A stretch of DNA of 37,123 bases from JAYWGN01 sp043778255. GTDB taxonomy: Bacteria; Bacteroidota; Bacteroidia; Chitinophagales; Chitinophagaceae. This document shows, piece after piece, positions 25,733 through 34,439 of this stretch; positions within the stretch are counted from its first letter, which is position 1; the number at the start of each line of letters is the position of its first letter. The position numbers and the translations under genes are program-made. The notes beneath the pieces are model-generated. The model saw only the letters and a program-made list of their open reading frames with translations. It had not been told where the DNA came from and searched no databases. Location of the stretch: contig JAYWGN010000025.1 of the NCBI GenBank assembly GCA_043778255.1, positions 1-37,123 of the forward strand. Direction: 5' to 3'.

Positions 25733-27412
25733 TTATGGTCGGCTGAACCAACACTCCGCCGTATGAAAGTTAGGCTCACCTATAGCAAATGTGTTGTAAG
25801 TGTTAGCCGCAATTATCATATTGTTTATAGCTCCAATATTCCATACGTACTCACTGTTAAACCTTGGTCTAATTCTATACACAGGTCGGTTAAAGTTATC
25901 GGCGTAGTAAGTAGTTATTGGTTGTAATGCTTTGTATACAGGCAATGCAGTTTGTGCATCAAGGTCGGTTAGGTAGTGGTACCGTCGTATATCTGTCCAT
26001 GTTTCTACAAATCCCCAACCCCACAAAGCTATATACTTTTGTAGCATTATTTCTGTTCTTGTAAGTGCTGCAGGTGTTTGTTTTACGTTGGTACTTGCTA
26101 AGTAAAATGCTCTTTCAGCAGCCGATATAGGTACATTTTTAAATAAGGCAACGTTAGCTCTTGGGTAGCTTCCTCTGTTAATAAAGTCAAAATGTGCACT
26201 AATACCATTTCTATAGGCAGTATAAGCTAGTACTGAGTTTGGTGCTTTTGCAAACTCGGCTTCGGCTCGTATAAATTGCATTTCACCAAAGGTCATTATA
26301 GGGCATACCGCTTTGTTGTGAAATAAATATTTACCCTGTGGTAAACCAAAATTTGCAGAGCCTGGGTTCACATACAAGCTATCGCCCCACAATACTGTTA
26401 CCCTTTGGCGTGGATTTAGAGTGGCAGTATTAGGGTCGCCTACAGTAGGTACTAAGCCTCGGTAGCCACCATTAGTTGTACCAGTTATAGTATCTTGGCT
26501 TACTGTTAGTAAGTGTTGCATACGAGGGTCACGGGTGGCTATGGTACTTGCACCGGTAAGTGTAGTGCCATCTAATAAGTTTACTATAGTTCTACTTTGC
26601 CTAAGTGCCGTAAAGTTATTTCTAAATGTTCCCAAAAAGTTAGCATCTTCATTTCTAGTACCATCAAAAGGTACTAAAAAATCTTCTGCACCACTTGCCA
26701 TGGCTAATTGGCTGTATTTTATAGCACTATCAGCTGCCGAAGGTATTTTTTGTAGTACACATAAAAAATTACGTGCCATAAGGCCATACACAAATTTTGT
26801 CCACAAAGCAGTATTACCGTTATATACATAATCCCCTTTTGCCAATCGAGGAAAGGCAGTGTTATAGTCCGTACGAGCTAAGTTACCAATGGCTACTCTA
26901 CATAACGAATCTACACCACCCAATACAGTTTGTTGTGGTTGAAATTCGTAAAAATATTTATTATCCTGGTATAGGCTATCCCAACCTGCTTCGCCTTGTA
27001 CTAAAGTAAGGCATTGAAAAGTCCAAGCTTTCATTGCCTGTGCTGCACCTACATAATCCCATTGGCGTTGCAAAGTTCCTTGTGTTACCATATATTCAAG
27101 GTTACGGCCAAGGCCAAAATACGTTTGACGGAATATTTCACCCGGTGCATCTGTTTGAAAACCACCTTGTCCATCGTAAGTATCGTTTGCTGTAGTGGCT
27201 TGAAACATTTGAGTGTAACGTCCAATATGCCTACCATCAAATTGCACACCACGGGGCATTGCAGCTAACATGGCGGGCATCAAACTTGATGGGTCAGGGT
27301 TCTGTGGTGTATCGGGGTCGCTATTTACATCCAAGTATTTTTTACACGATGTAGCGGTTACCAAAGTTGTTACTATTAGTATCGCTGCTATTATTAATTT
27401 ATTTGTCTTCAT
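25733..27412 (-). CDS. SusD/RagB-family outer-membrane nutrient-binding lipoprotein
   Basis: 559 residues. Lipoprotein signal with lipobox ATSC (Cys23) and KKYLDVNSDPDTPQNP, the typical SusD-like start. It belongs to the SusD-like_2 branch (RYTQMFQ, WDYVGAAQAMKAWTFQCLTLVQGEAGW, GNTALWTKFVYGLMARNFL, MTFGEMQFIRAEAEF, ITRTEIMLQKYIALWGWG-type C-part). SusD proteins sit as lids on SusC channels and bind the nutrient outside the cell. This branch serves many substrates, including peptides and glycans; no glycoside hydrolase or peptidase is nearby to point to one. It lies 65 bp after susC and 38 bp before the DUF4397 gene, in one operon. Confidence 0.93.
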   Translation of the reverse strand: MKTNKLIIAAILIVTTLVTATSCKKYLDVNSDPDTPQNPDPSSLMPAMLAAMPRGVQFDGRHIGRYTQMFQATTANDTYDGQGGFQTDAPGEIFRQTYFGLGRNLEYMVTQGTLQRQWDYVGAAQAMKAWTFQCLTLVQGEAGWDSLYQDNKYFYEFQPQQTVLGGVDSLCRVAIGNLARTDYNTAFPRLAKGDYVYNGNTALWTKFVYGLMARNFLCVLQKIPSAADSAIKYSQLAMASGAEDFLVPFDGTRNEDANFLGTFRNNFTALRQSRTIVNLLDGTTLTGASTIATRDPRMQHLLTVSQDTITGTTNGGYRGLVPTVGDPNTATLNPRQRVTVLWGDSLYVNPGSANFGLPQGKYLFHNKAVCPIMTFGEMQFIRAEAEFAKAPNSVLAYTAYRNGISAHFDFINRGSYPRANVALFKNVPISAAERAFYLASTNVKQTPAALTRTEIMLQKYIALWGWGFVETWTDIRRYHYLTDLDAQTALPVYKALQPITTYYADNFNRPVYRIRPRFNSEYVWNIGAINNMIIAANTYNTFAIGEPNFHTAECWFSRP

Positions 27413-27477
27413 TATTTTTTATATTAGTGTATATAAATGTTTTTTTTTGTTGTTACTAATTGGTTAGTTAAGGTTGC

Positions 27478-30400
27478 TTAAAAAGTTACTCTACACCCTA
27501 CATTAAATGCTCTTGGTGCCGATACGGAACCATAATCAATACCACCGCCACCAAAGCCTTTGGTACTTACATTATTACTACTTACACTAGGGTCAGCACC
27601 ACTGTAGTTAGTTATAATAAATGGATCTGTTACCGTTACAAAAAATTTAAAATCTTTTAAAAACTTCATTTTATCCAATAACGTTTTTGAAAATTGGTAA
27701 CTCAATGTAATATCTCTCATACGAACCCAACTTACATCTTCTACAAAGTTCTCTTCGGCAAAGTTGGTACTACTACTATAAAATGCACTTCTATAAAATG
27801 GATTAACTGCTATATTATTTTTTGTAGGAGTTGTAGTGTTTTCAAGTCCATCAGCTAGTACACCACTTATTACCCTCGATTGTTCACGGTCGAGTGTTCT
27901 TGTGCTTAATCCAAGCCTATACAATGCTAGTTCAGTACCGTTAAATACTGCACCACCTTTACGAATATCCATAGTAAAACTTAACCCAATATTTTTGTAA
28001 TTTATTTTATTGGTAATACCACCAACCCAATCACTTTGCCTATCGGCTATATATTCAAATGTGTTGTTTACAATTGGCAATCCTGTTGTAGCATTTATTA
28101 GTATATCACCATTTACATTACGGCGGTACTTATAACCCCAAAGGCTCGATATGGATTGGTCTTTAGTAAACTGAGATCTAATGTTACCATACACCCAAGT
28201 GTCACTATCGTAAAATATAGGTAGGTTAGCTGGCATACTTATTATTCTATTTCTGTTTTTACTCCAGTTTGCATTTATTTCCCAGTTAAACTTTTTACTA
28301 ACAAATGGTTTTAAAGTTAGCAATATTTCTGTTCCTTTATTTACTACTTCGCCACCATTAAAGTATTTCAATATAAAACCTGTTAAGTAACTACTACGTG
28401 CTGCAAGTATTTGTTTAAAGCTATTAAGTTGGTAAAATGTAACGTCAAGTCCAATTCTACTTTTAAAAAATTTAGTTTCAAAACCGTAATCTAATATTTT
28501 TGTAAATTCTGGCTCAAGTCCAAAGTTATTACCAGTAACTCCGTAGGCATACCCACCACCAGTGGTAGTTTGTCCTTGAAAGCGGTCATCTATTATATAA
28601 GGCGATATTGGCGACTTACCAGTAGTACCATAACTAGCTCTTAGCTTACCAAAGTTTAAAAACGGTAAAGCATTTGCCATACCTTTTATTTCGCTAAAAA
28701 TAAAACTACCCGATACCGAGCCATATTGATAATATGGTGTTTTTTCTACCACACGGCTAAGTAAGGTTGAGCTACCTTCGTAACTACCAGCCACTGATAA
28801 GTTAAGTAAGTTGTTATAATTTATTTCATAATTACCGTACGATCTAATACGCCTTACTTGGCTTATGGTACTTAATCCATCTCTACTTCGAGGTTCAGTA
28901 TTGTTAATACTTATAAAGTTAGGTTCTATAAATTGTTCTCCTTTATAACTATCAATGTCGGTATTTGATTCGTCCACATTAAACCCTACAAGTAAGCTAC
29001 TGTTAAATTTGCCCGTTCTTTTACGTAAACTCAAAAAGGTATTGCTATTCAAATTTTTTGTACGTTGTAAATAGGTACTTAAATAACCACCATTAGTAAA
29101 ACCATAACGGCTGCCAGGGTGAAAACTTTGAGTACCTTTTGTAGTATAAGCATCAATAGCACCAATAGTAGTTAAGGTTACACCTTTGGCTATTTCAAAG
29201 TTAAATTTAATGTTACTATTTACACGGTCTGTATTATCAAATGATCTGTTTTTATTTACATCCCACAATGGGTTATCATACTCACCTGCAGGTGCACTAC
29301 CTAATAGTAATTTTCTTGTACCATCGGCATTTCTATAATCACTTACATCGTTAGTAACTGGGTATTGTAACAGGGTTAAATAAAATGAACCTATACCTTT
29401 ATTAACTTTTTGGTTTTCTGTTTTGGTATACGTCATTCTAGTTTGTACATTCAACCATTTAGCAACCTTGGCAGTATTAGTTAAATTTACTACCAACCTA
29501 TCCAAGCTTGTATTAGGTACTGTACCTTCATTCGATATTTTATTCACACTCAATCTAAATGTACTTACATCAGTACCACCGTCAACCGAAAGGTTGTGTT
29601 GGCTAGTAAACCCACCTTGAAAAAATGATTGAAAATTATTGAAAAATGGTGTACCTGCTGCATACTTTGCTCCAAAAAAAGATGGAGAAACTACTCCAAT
29701 TTCACCAAAACCTAAATCGGTAAATACAGGGTCGCTTATACCATTGTTGCCTCTTGCATAAGTATTTTGTGTGGTATGAAATCGGTATAGCTTTTCGTAC
29801 CTAAATGAGTTGTCGTAAGTAATGTTTGTTTTGCCTGACTTTCCCTTTTTTGTGGTAATCATTACCACACCATTACTACCATCGCTACCATATAGTGCAG
29901 AGGCTTCTGGTCCTTTTAATATTGTAATTGACTCTATATCTTCACTATTAATATCGGCAGCACGGTTAGTATAATCAGCATTACGGCTACTGGTACTAAA
30001 GGCCAATATGTTCTCTTGGTTAAGTGTTTGGTTATCGTAAGGTACACCATCAACTACTATAAGAGCCTGATTGTTACCGCCCATACTATTGCCACCTCTT
30101 AATATAAATGAGGTACTTGCACCCGGCAAACCCGATGTTGTAGTAACTGTTGCACCTGCTACTCGGCCAGCCAAACTATTCAATATATTTTCCCTTCTTG
30201 TATCTTGTACATCATCTGCCGATATGGTTTGTAGCGATGAACTTACACTTTGTTTATTTTTTGTAATACCATAAGCAGTTACTACTACCTCGCCTTCTTG
30301 CCTGTTGTTAATGGCTAGTTTAATAGTAATTACTCGGTCGGCAGTAACTTTTACCGTAGTTTTTTTGTAACCAACCCTCGATATTTCTAATACATCGCCA

Positions 30401-30600
30401 TCATTAGCTAGTAATACAAAAGTACCATTAGCTGCCGTTTGGGTTTCTTTTTTTAAGCTTTTATTTAGTATTGCTACATTGCCTAATCGGTCATTATCAA
30501 CCTCGGACACCACTGTACCATTTACATTTTTAGCTTGTGAAAATGCTTTGCCACAAAGTAATACAAGTATTACAGGCAACAATCGTTTAATTTTTCTCAT
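27478..30600 (-). CDS. SusC/RagA-family TonB-linked outer-membrane protein
   Basis: 1040 residues from the ATG at 30600 (an ATG two codons earlier, at 30606, is also possible). Signal peptide MRKIKRLLPVILVLLCGKAFSQ; a carboxypeptidase-regulatory-like beta domain (about 24-104, VNGTVVSEVDNDRLGNVAILNK); then EGEVVVTAYGITKNKQSVSSS leading into the plug domain (about 115-230, NILNSLAGRVAGATV, FILRGGNSMGGNNQALIVVDGVPYDN, DIESITILKGPEASALYG); then the long 22-strand barrel ending in an aromatic-type terminal strand (FNVGCRVTF). It moves a bound nutrient across the outer membrane using TonB energy, with the SusD partner encoded next. Substrate unknown. It is first in the operon and divergent from DUF1800. 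Confidence 0.95.
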   Translation of the reverse strand: MRKIKRLLPVILVLLCGKAFSQAKNVNGTVVSEVDNDRLGNVAILNKSLKKETQTAANGTFVLLANDGDVLEISRVGYKKTTVKVTADRVITIKLAINNRQEGEVVVTAYGITKNKQSVSSSLQTISADDVQDTRRENILNSLAGRVAGATVTTTSGLPGASTSFILRGGNSMGGNNQALIVVDGVPYDNQTLNQENILAFSTSSRNADYTNRAADINSEDIESITILKGPEASALYGSDGSNGVVMITTKKGKSGKTNITYDNSFRYEKLYRFHTTQNTYARGNNGISDPVFTDLGFGEIGVVSPSFFGAKYAAGTPFFNNFQSFFQGGFTSQHNLSVDGGTDVSTFRLSVNKISNEGTVPNTSLDRLVVNLTNTAKVAKWLNVQTRMTYTKTENQKVNKGIGSFYLTLLQYPVTNDVSDYRNADGTRKLLLGSAPAGEYDNPLWDVNKNRSFDNTDRVNSNIKFNFEIAKGVTLTTIGAIDAYTTKGTQSFHPGSRYGFTNGGYLSTYLQRTKNLNSNTFLSLRKRTGKFNSSLLVGFNVDESNTDIDSYKGEQFIEPNFISINNTEPRSRDGLSTISQVRRIRSYGNYEINYNNLLNLSVAGSYEGSSTLLSRVVEKTPYYQYGSVSGSFIFSEIKGMANALPFLNFGKLRASYGTTGKSPISPYIIDDRFQGQTTTGGGYAYGVTGNNFGLEPEFTKILDYGFETKFFKSRIGLDVTFYQLNSFKQILAARSSYLTGFILKYFNGGEVVNKGTEILLTLKPFVSKKFNWEINANWSKNRNRIISMPANLPIFYDSDTWVYGNIRSQFTKDQSISSLWGYKYRRNVNGDILINATTGLPIVNNTFEYIADRQSDWVGGITNKINYKNIGLSFTMDIRKGGAVFNGTELALYRLGLSTRTLDREQSRVISGVLADGLENTTTPTKNNIAVNPFYRSAFYSSSTNFAEENFVEDVSWVRMRDITLSYQFSKTLLDKMKFLKDFKFFVTVTDPFIITNYSGADPSVSSNNVSTKGFGGGGIDYGSVSAPRAFNVGCRVTF

Positions 30601-30743
30601 AAACATTTATAATTTTTTTAACTAAGTTTAACATAAAATTACATAAATATGACATACCACCGCTATTATTAATCATTAATTTTTTAACATTTTTTTGTGA
30701 GTAAATATTTTACATCAATTGAGAAATAGTATTTGATTGTAGT

Positions 30744-30762
30744 ATTAAACTAATAGTTTAAT
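30744..30762. promoter_or_regulatory. Perfect 19-bp palindrome, likely operator, in the susC / DUF1800 divergent gap
   Basis: ATTAAACTAATAGTTTAAT has two exact 9-bp arms around a central A. It lies 10 bp upstream of a TACTTTTA -7-like box (30772-30779), over the expected -33 region of the DUF1800 gene (ATG 30797) and about 145 bp upstream of susC. Size and symmetry fit a dimeric helix-turn-helix regulator site. The regulator is not encoded here. Confidence 0.45.
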
Positions 30763-30796
30763 TTGTAGTCATACTTTTATAAAAAAATACAAAGCA

Positions 30797-32752
30797 ATGC
30801 ATTTACCCACTATAAAAAAGACCATCAAAATAATTAGCTTTAGTTTTTGTGCCGTTGTAATATTTTCTTTTTTACCAAAAACAATAACTACTCAGCAACC
30901 TAGTTATACATTTCCTTATAAAAATGCTGGACTTAGCCAACAACAAGCAGCCGAACATTTGTTGAGTAGGTTTACTTATGGCGTAAGTAAAACCGATATA
31001 GACCAAGCCACCAATATGGGCTTGGAAAAATGGCTTGACCTACAATTAAATACAACCCTAAAAGATGATGAAGTTGCTACTAGGCTTGCATCTTACGATG
31101 CTTTAACCTTATCAAATGCTGAAATTGTAGATAAATTTCCACGTGTTCCCAAAATAAAAAAAATGGCACTTGATGAGGGATATGTTACAGAAGAAAAACT
31201 AAAAACTATTGATAAAAAAGAATTAGCCAAATTGTACTTTCAATATAGGCAACAAAAAGGATTTAAACCCGAAATAGAATTAATTAGGCAATTTACCAAC
31301 CAAAAAATAATAAGAGCTACCTACAGCAATAACCAATTGAAAGAAATATTAACCGACTTTTGGTTTAACCATTTTAATGTATCATTTACCAAAAACGATT
31401 GTGAGCAATACATACCCGTATATGAACGTGATGCCATACGGCCAAATGTAGTAGGCAAGTTTGAAAATTTGTTATTAGCCACCGCTAAATCGCCAGCTAT
31501 GTTGCTCTACCTCGACAACTTTAATAGTACTGGCAACAATGAAGAGATTGATGCACTACAAGCCAAACGTGAAGCCCGATTGGCCAAAATGGATAATAGT
31601 ATGAATGCCAATGGCAAAATAAAAAAGCCAAAAGCAAAAGGACTTAACGAAAACTATGCAAGAGAGGTAATGGAATTACACACCCTTGGTGTAGATGGTG
31701 GCTATACCCAAACCGATGTAACCGAAGCAGCTAGAGTGCTTACTGGCTGGACAATATACCCTATAAGCGACTATGGCGGTGTAGGACAAATAAAAAAAGC
31801 TATTGAAAAAATAGGGGAGAGCAACCTCGAAAAACGAGGATTTGTACATGAAGGAGATTTTTTGTTTGCAATGAATAGGCACGACGATAAACCCAAAACA
31901 GTACTTGGCAAACTATATAATGAAGGTGGCTACAACGAAGGTGTAACCTTATTAAAAACTTTGGCTAATCACCAAAGTACAGCAAACTTTATTTGCAAAA
32001 AATTAGCCACAAGGTTTGTGAGTGATGTACCACCACAAAGCATAATAACCAAAATGGCTACTACATTTATAAAAACCAATGGCGATATAAAGCAAGTAAT
32101 TATAACAATGGTAACGGCACCCGAATTTTGGACTAAAGATGCTTTGAGAGAAAAAACAAAATCGCCTTTTGAATATGCTATTAGTAGCCTAAGGGCTTTA
32201 AATGCAAATATAACCCAGCCCATGCAAATTAATAATTGGATTACCAAAATGGGACAAAAAATGTACTACTACCAAGCACCAACAGGTTACCCCGACAAAG
32301 CACAATATTGGATTAACACCGGCTCACTACTTAATAGAATGAACTTTGGCTTAGCCTTAGCAAGTAAAAGAATACCTGGTGTTGACTTTGACCTTGCAGC
32401 CCTTAACCAAAACCATGAACCCGAAAGTGCAGAAGATGCATTGCAGAAATATGCAACTATACTACTGCCACAACGTAACCTACAAAGCACCCTCAAAAGG
32501 CTTACACCAATTGTAAACGACCCAACTATAATTACTAAAATAAATGAAGCAGCTGAAAAAAACACTACAACTAATAACAATACCCAAATGACCAATACTG
32601 ATGATAATATGGAACCTATAACAATGGAAAAAGTAGTAGAAAAAATAAAAAATAAACGTAACGAAGCTGTAACCACCACATTTGGCGATAACTCTATGTT
32701 AGCACAAGTAGTGGGTGTAATAATAGGTTCGCCAGAGTTTCAAAGGAAGTAA
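30797..32752 (+). CDS. DUF1800 family protein
   Basis: 651 residues with an N-terminal hydrophobic segment (IIKIISFSFCAVVIFSFLP-like), probably a signal sequence. The DUF1800 hallmarks are seen in order: AEHLLSRFTYGVSKTDIDQATNMGLEKWLDLQL near residue 50; LTDFWFNHFNVSF; NYAREVMELHTLGVDGGYTQTDVTEAARVLTGW; RHDDKPKTVLGKLYNEGG; FICKKLATRFVSD; and YQAPTGYPDKAQYWINTGSLLNRMNFGLAL. The biochemical function of the family is not established. It is almost always encoded next to DUF1501, as here (gap 156 bp), so the two probably act together in the envelope. The Asn/Thr-rich stretch near 595-615 looks like a linker. Confidence 0.93.
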   Translation: MHLPTIKKTIKIISFSFCAVVIFSFLPKTITTQQPSYTFPYKNAGLSQQQAAEHLLSRFTYGVSKTDIDQATNMGLEKWLDLQLNTTLKDDEVATRLASYDALTLSNAEIVDKFPRVPKIKKMALDEGYVTEEKLKTIDKKELAKLYFQYRQQKGFKPEIELIRQFTNQKIIRATYSNNQLKEILTDFWFNHFNVSFTKNDCEQYIPVYERDAIRPNVVGKFENLLLATAKSPAMLLYLDNFNSTGNNEEIDALQAKREARLAKMDNSMNANGKIKKPKAKGLNENYAREVMELHTLGVDGGYTQTDVTEAARVLTGWTIYPISDYGGVGQIKKAIEKIGESNLEKRGFVHEGDFLFAMNRHDDKPKTVLGKLYNEGGYNEGVTLLKTLANHQSTANFICKKLATRFVSDVPPQSIITKMATTFIKTNGDIKQVIITMVTAPEFWTKDALREKTKSPFEYAISSLRALNANITQPMQINNWITKMGQKMYYYQAPTGYPDKAQYWINTGSLLNRMNFGLALASKRIPGVDFDLAALNQNHEPESAEDALQKYATILLPQRNLQSTLKRLTPIVNDPTIITKINEAAEKNTTTNNNTQMTNTDDNMEPITMEKVVEKIKNKRNEAVTTTFGDNSMLAQVVGVIIGSPEFQRK

Positions 32753-32768
32753 TGTAGAAAAGATACGA

Positions 32769-32828
32769 CCTCACCCCAACCTCCCGTTTTTACAACGGGA
32801 CTGGCTCTCTTTTCCAAGGAGAGGGGCA
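32769..32828. repeat. REP-like palindromic intergenic element
   Basis: Between DUF1800 and DUF1501, a GC-richer block starts CCTCACCCCAACC and ends AAGGAGAGGGGC. It holds a 7-bp stem TCCCGTT/AACGGGA (32782-32788 with 32794-32800) and a second, imperfect CTCTC/GAGAG hairpin, with CCCC and GGGG at its outer ends. It resembles the CTCACCCCAACC...GGAGAGGGG intergenic repeats common in many bacteria. It is the only copy in the window, and its composition stands out from the flanks. Confidence 0.55.
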
Positions 32829-32843
32829 AGAACCTTACGGGCT

Positions 32844-32870
32844 TGGATAATTTGATAATGTGCTAACGAA
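32844..32870 (+). repeat. Short run of TNNTAA octamers upstream of DUF1501
   Basis: Reads TTGGATAA, TTTGATAA, TGTGCTAA in consecutive 8-bp steps. These octamers match units of the 40-bp array at 34168-34376, suggesting a small seed or remnant of the same repeat. Confidence 0.45.
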
Positions 32871-32908
32871 AAAAACTGCAGTTATAAACTTATAATAAAT
32901 TAAAAACT

Positions 32909-34165
32909 ATGACAACCAGAAAAGCATTTATAAAAAACGGAGGACTTGCCCTCTTTGGTATTGGCTTAGGAGGCATACCTAGCTTTGTAAAAGCAGCAGC
33001 TAGTAACCAAATGGCTACTAACACTTTAGGTAAAAAAAAGGTACTCATTTGTATATTTCAACGGGGTGCTATGGATGGCTTAATGGCCGTTACACCCTTT
33101 ACCGATGCTTACTTAAAAGCTGCACGACCTAATTTGTTTTTAAATGCAGGTGCAGGAAACCCGCTTATTGACCTAGATGGAAAATTTGGGTTACACCCAG
33201 GCTTTAAAGCATTTGAAACATTGTACAAAACCAAACAATTAGCAATAGTACACGGCATTGGTAGCCCCAATACCACCCGTAGCCATTTTGATGCACAAGA
33301 TTATATGGAAAGCGGTACACCATATAACAAAGGCACGGCAAGTGGTTGGCTTAATAGGGTAGTAGGGCTTACGCCCAAAAATGATACTTCACCATTTAAA
33401 GCAGTAAGTATAACCAATAGTTTGCCTCGAAGCCTATATGGCGATAATAGTGCTTTGGCTATTAGCAACATAGCCGACTTTAATGTAAAAATAAAAGGTA
33501 ATACAATGGGTAGCAATATGGCTGCAAAAAGCTTTGAAGATTTGTATGATGATGCAAGTAATAATTTGCTAAAAGAAACAGGTAAGGAAAGTTTTGATGC
33601 AATTAAAATACTAGAAAAATCCGATACTAAAAATTATAGACCAACAGCTGGAGTTACATATCCTAGTAGTGCATTGGGCAATTCGCTAAAGCAAATAGCA
33701 CAGCTAGTAAAGCTTAATGTAGGCCTTGAAGTAGCATTTGCCGAACACGGTGGATGGGATACACACCTAAACCAAGGTGCCGAAACGGGTATATTTGCAA
33801 GAAATGCAAATGATTTAAGTAACTCAATTGCAGCATTATGGAATGATTTGGCTACACAACAAGATGAGGTAGTAATAATGACAATGACTGAGTTTGGACG
33901 TACCGTAAAACAAAACGGAACTAATGGAACCGACCACGGAAGAGCAAGTTGTAACTTTATAATAGGCAACAAAATACAAGGTGGCAAAGTACATAACAAT
34001 ATGAAAAGCCTTGATAAAGAAAACCTTGAAGATGGAAGAGATTTACCCGTAACCACCGACTTTAGAAGTGTATTTAGCGAAGTGGCAAACAAACATTTAG
34101 GTATTAACAATAACAAAATACTATTTCCCGATTGGACTGGAAGCAGTATTGGATTGATGAAATAA
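32909..34165 (+). CDS. DUF1501 domain-containing protein
   Basis: 418 residues. The N-terminus TTRKAFIKNGGLALFGIGLGGIPSFVKAAAS resembles a Tat-type signal in which the twin arginines are R-K, so export is likely but the route is uncertain. DUF1501 hallmarks follow: FQRGAMDGLMAVTPF, GLHPGFKAFETLYKTKQLAIVHGIG, TTRSHFDAQDYMESGTP, AEHGGWDTHLNQG, and VVIMTMTEFGRTVKQNGTNGTDHGRA. The family is related to the alkaline phosphatase/sulfatase superfamily, but its substrate is unknown. It is preceded by the REP-like element and the TNNTAA octamers, and paired with DUF1800 on the same strand. Confidence 0.93.
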   Translation: MTTRKAFIKNGGLALFGIGLGGIPSFVKAAASNQMATNTLGKKKVLICIFQRGAMDGLMAVTPFTDAYLKAARPNLFLNAGAGNPLIDLDGKFGLHPGFKAFETLYKTKQLAIVHGIGSPNTTRSHFDAQDYMESGTPYNKGTASGWLNRVVGLTPKNDTSPFKAVSITNSLPRSLYGDNSALAISNIADFNVKIKGNTMGSNMAAKSFEDLYDDASNNLLKETGKESFDAIKILEKSDTKNYRPTAGVTYPSSALGNSLKQIAQLVKLNVGLEVAFAEHGGWDTHLNQGAETGIFARNANDLSNSIAALWNDLATQQDEVVIMTMTEFGRTVKQNGTNGTDHGRASCNFIIGNKIQGGKVHNNMKSLDKENLEDGRDLPVTTDFRSVFSEVANKHLGINNNKILFPDWTGSSIGLMK

Positions 34166-34167
34166 GA

Positions 34168-34376
34168 AGAAATATGCTAAAGAGGGAATTTGCTAATGAG
34201 ATAATATGCTAATGTGCTAAAGAGGGAATGTGTTAAAGAGATAATATGCTAATGTGCTAAAGAGGCAATGTGTTAACGAGATATTTTGCTAATGTGCTAA
34301 AGAGGGAATATGCTAATGCGATAATATGCTAATGTGCTAAAACGGGAGTATGCTAAAGCGATAATATGCTATTGCC
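34168..34376. repeat. 40-bp tandem repeat built of 8-bp subunits (about five copies)
   Basis: Four full copies with an exact 40-bp period begin at 34200, 34240, 34280 and 34320, with a partial copy before (from about 34168) and after (34360-34376). Each copy divides into five octamers of the form TGCTAATG, TGCTAAAG, AGGGAATG, TGTTAAAG, AGATAATA, so TGCTAA-like words recur at multiples of 8 bp. Copies differ by scattered substitutions, with no length change. All frames are rich in stops, so it is non-coding. It fills the gap between DUF1501 and the esterase-like gene. Confidence 0.88.
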
Positions 34377-34439
34377 TGTACCGCGAATATGGTATGTTAT
34401 AAAAAAATTGATGTTAATACTAAAAAATAATATAATAAA

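Noticed and set aside
33634..34116. 160-codon minus-strand frame inside DUF1501
   Set aside because: Shadow of a conserved gene; no start context or recognisable domain.
34168..34376. CRISPR or coding tandem repeat
   Set aside because: Strict head-to-tail 40-bp period without spacers, and stops in every frame.
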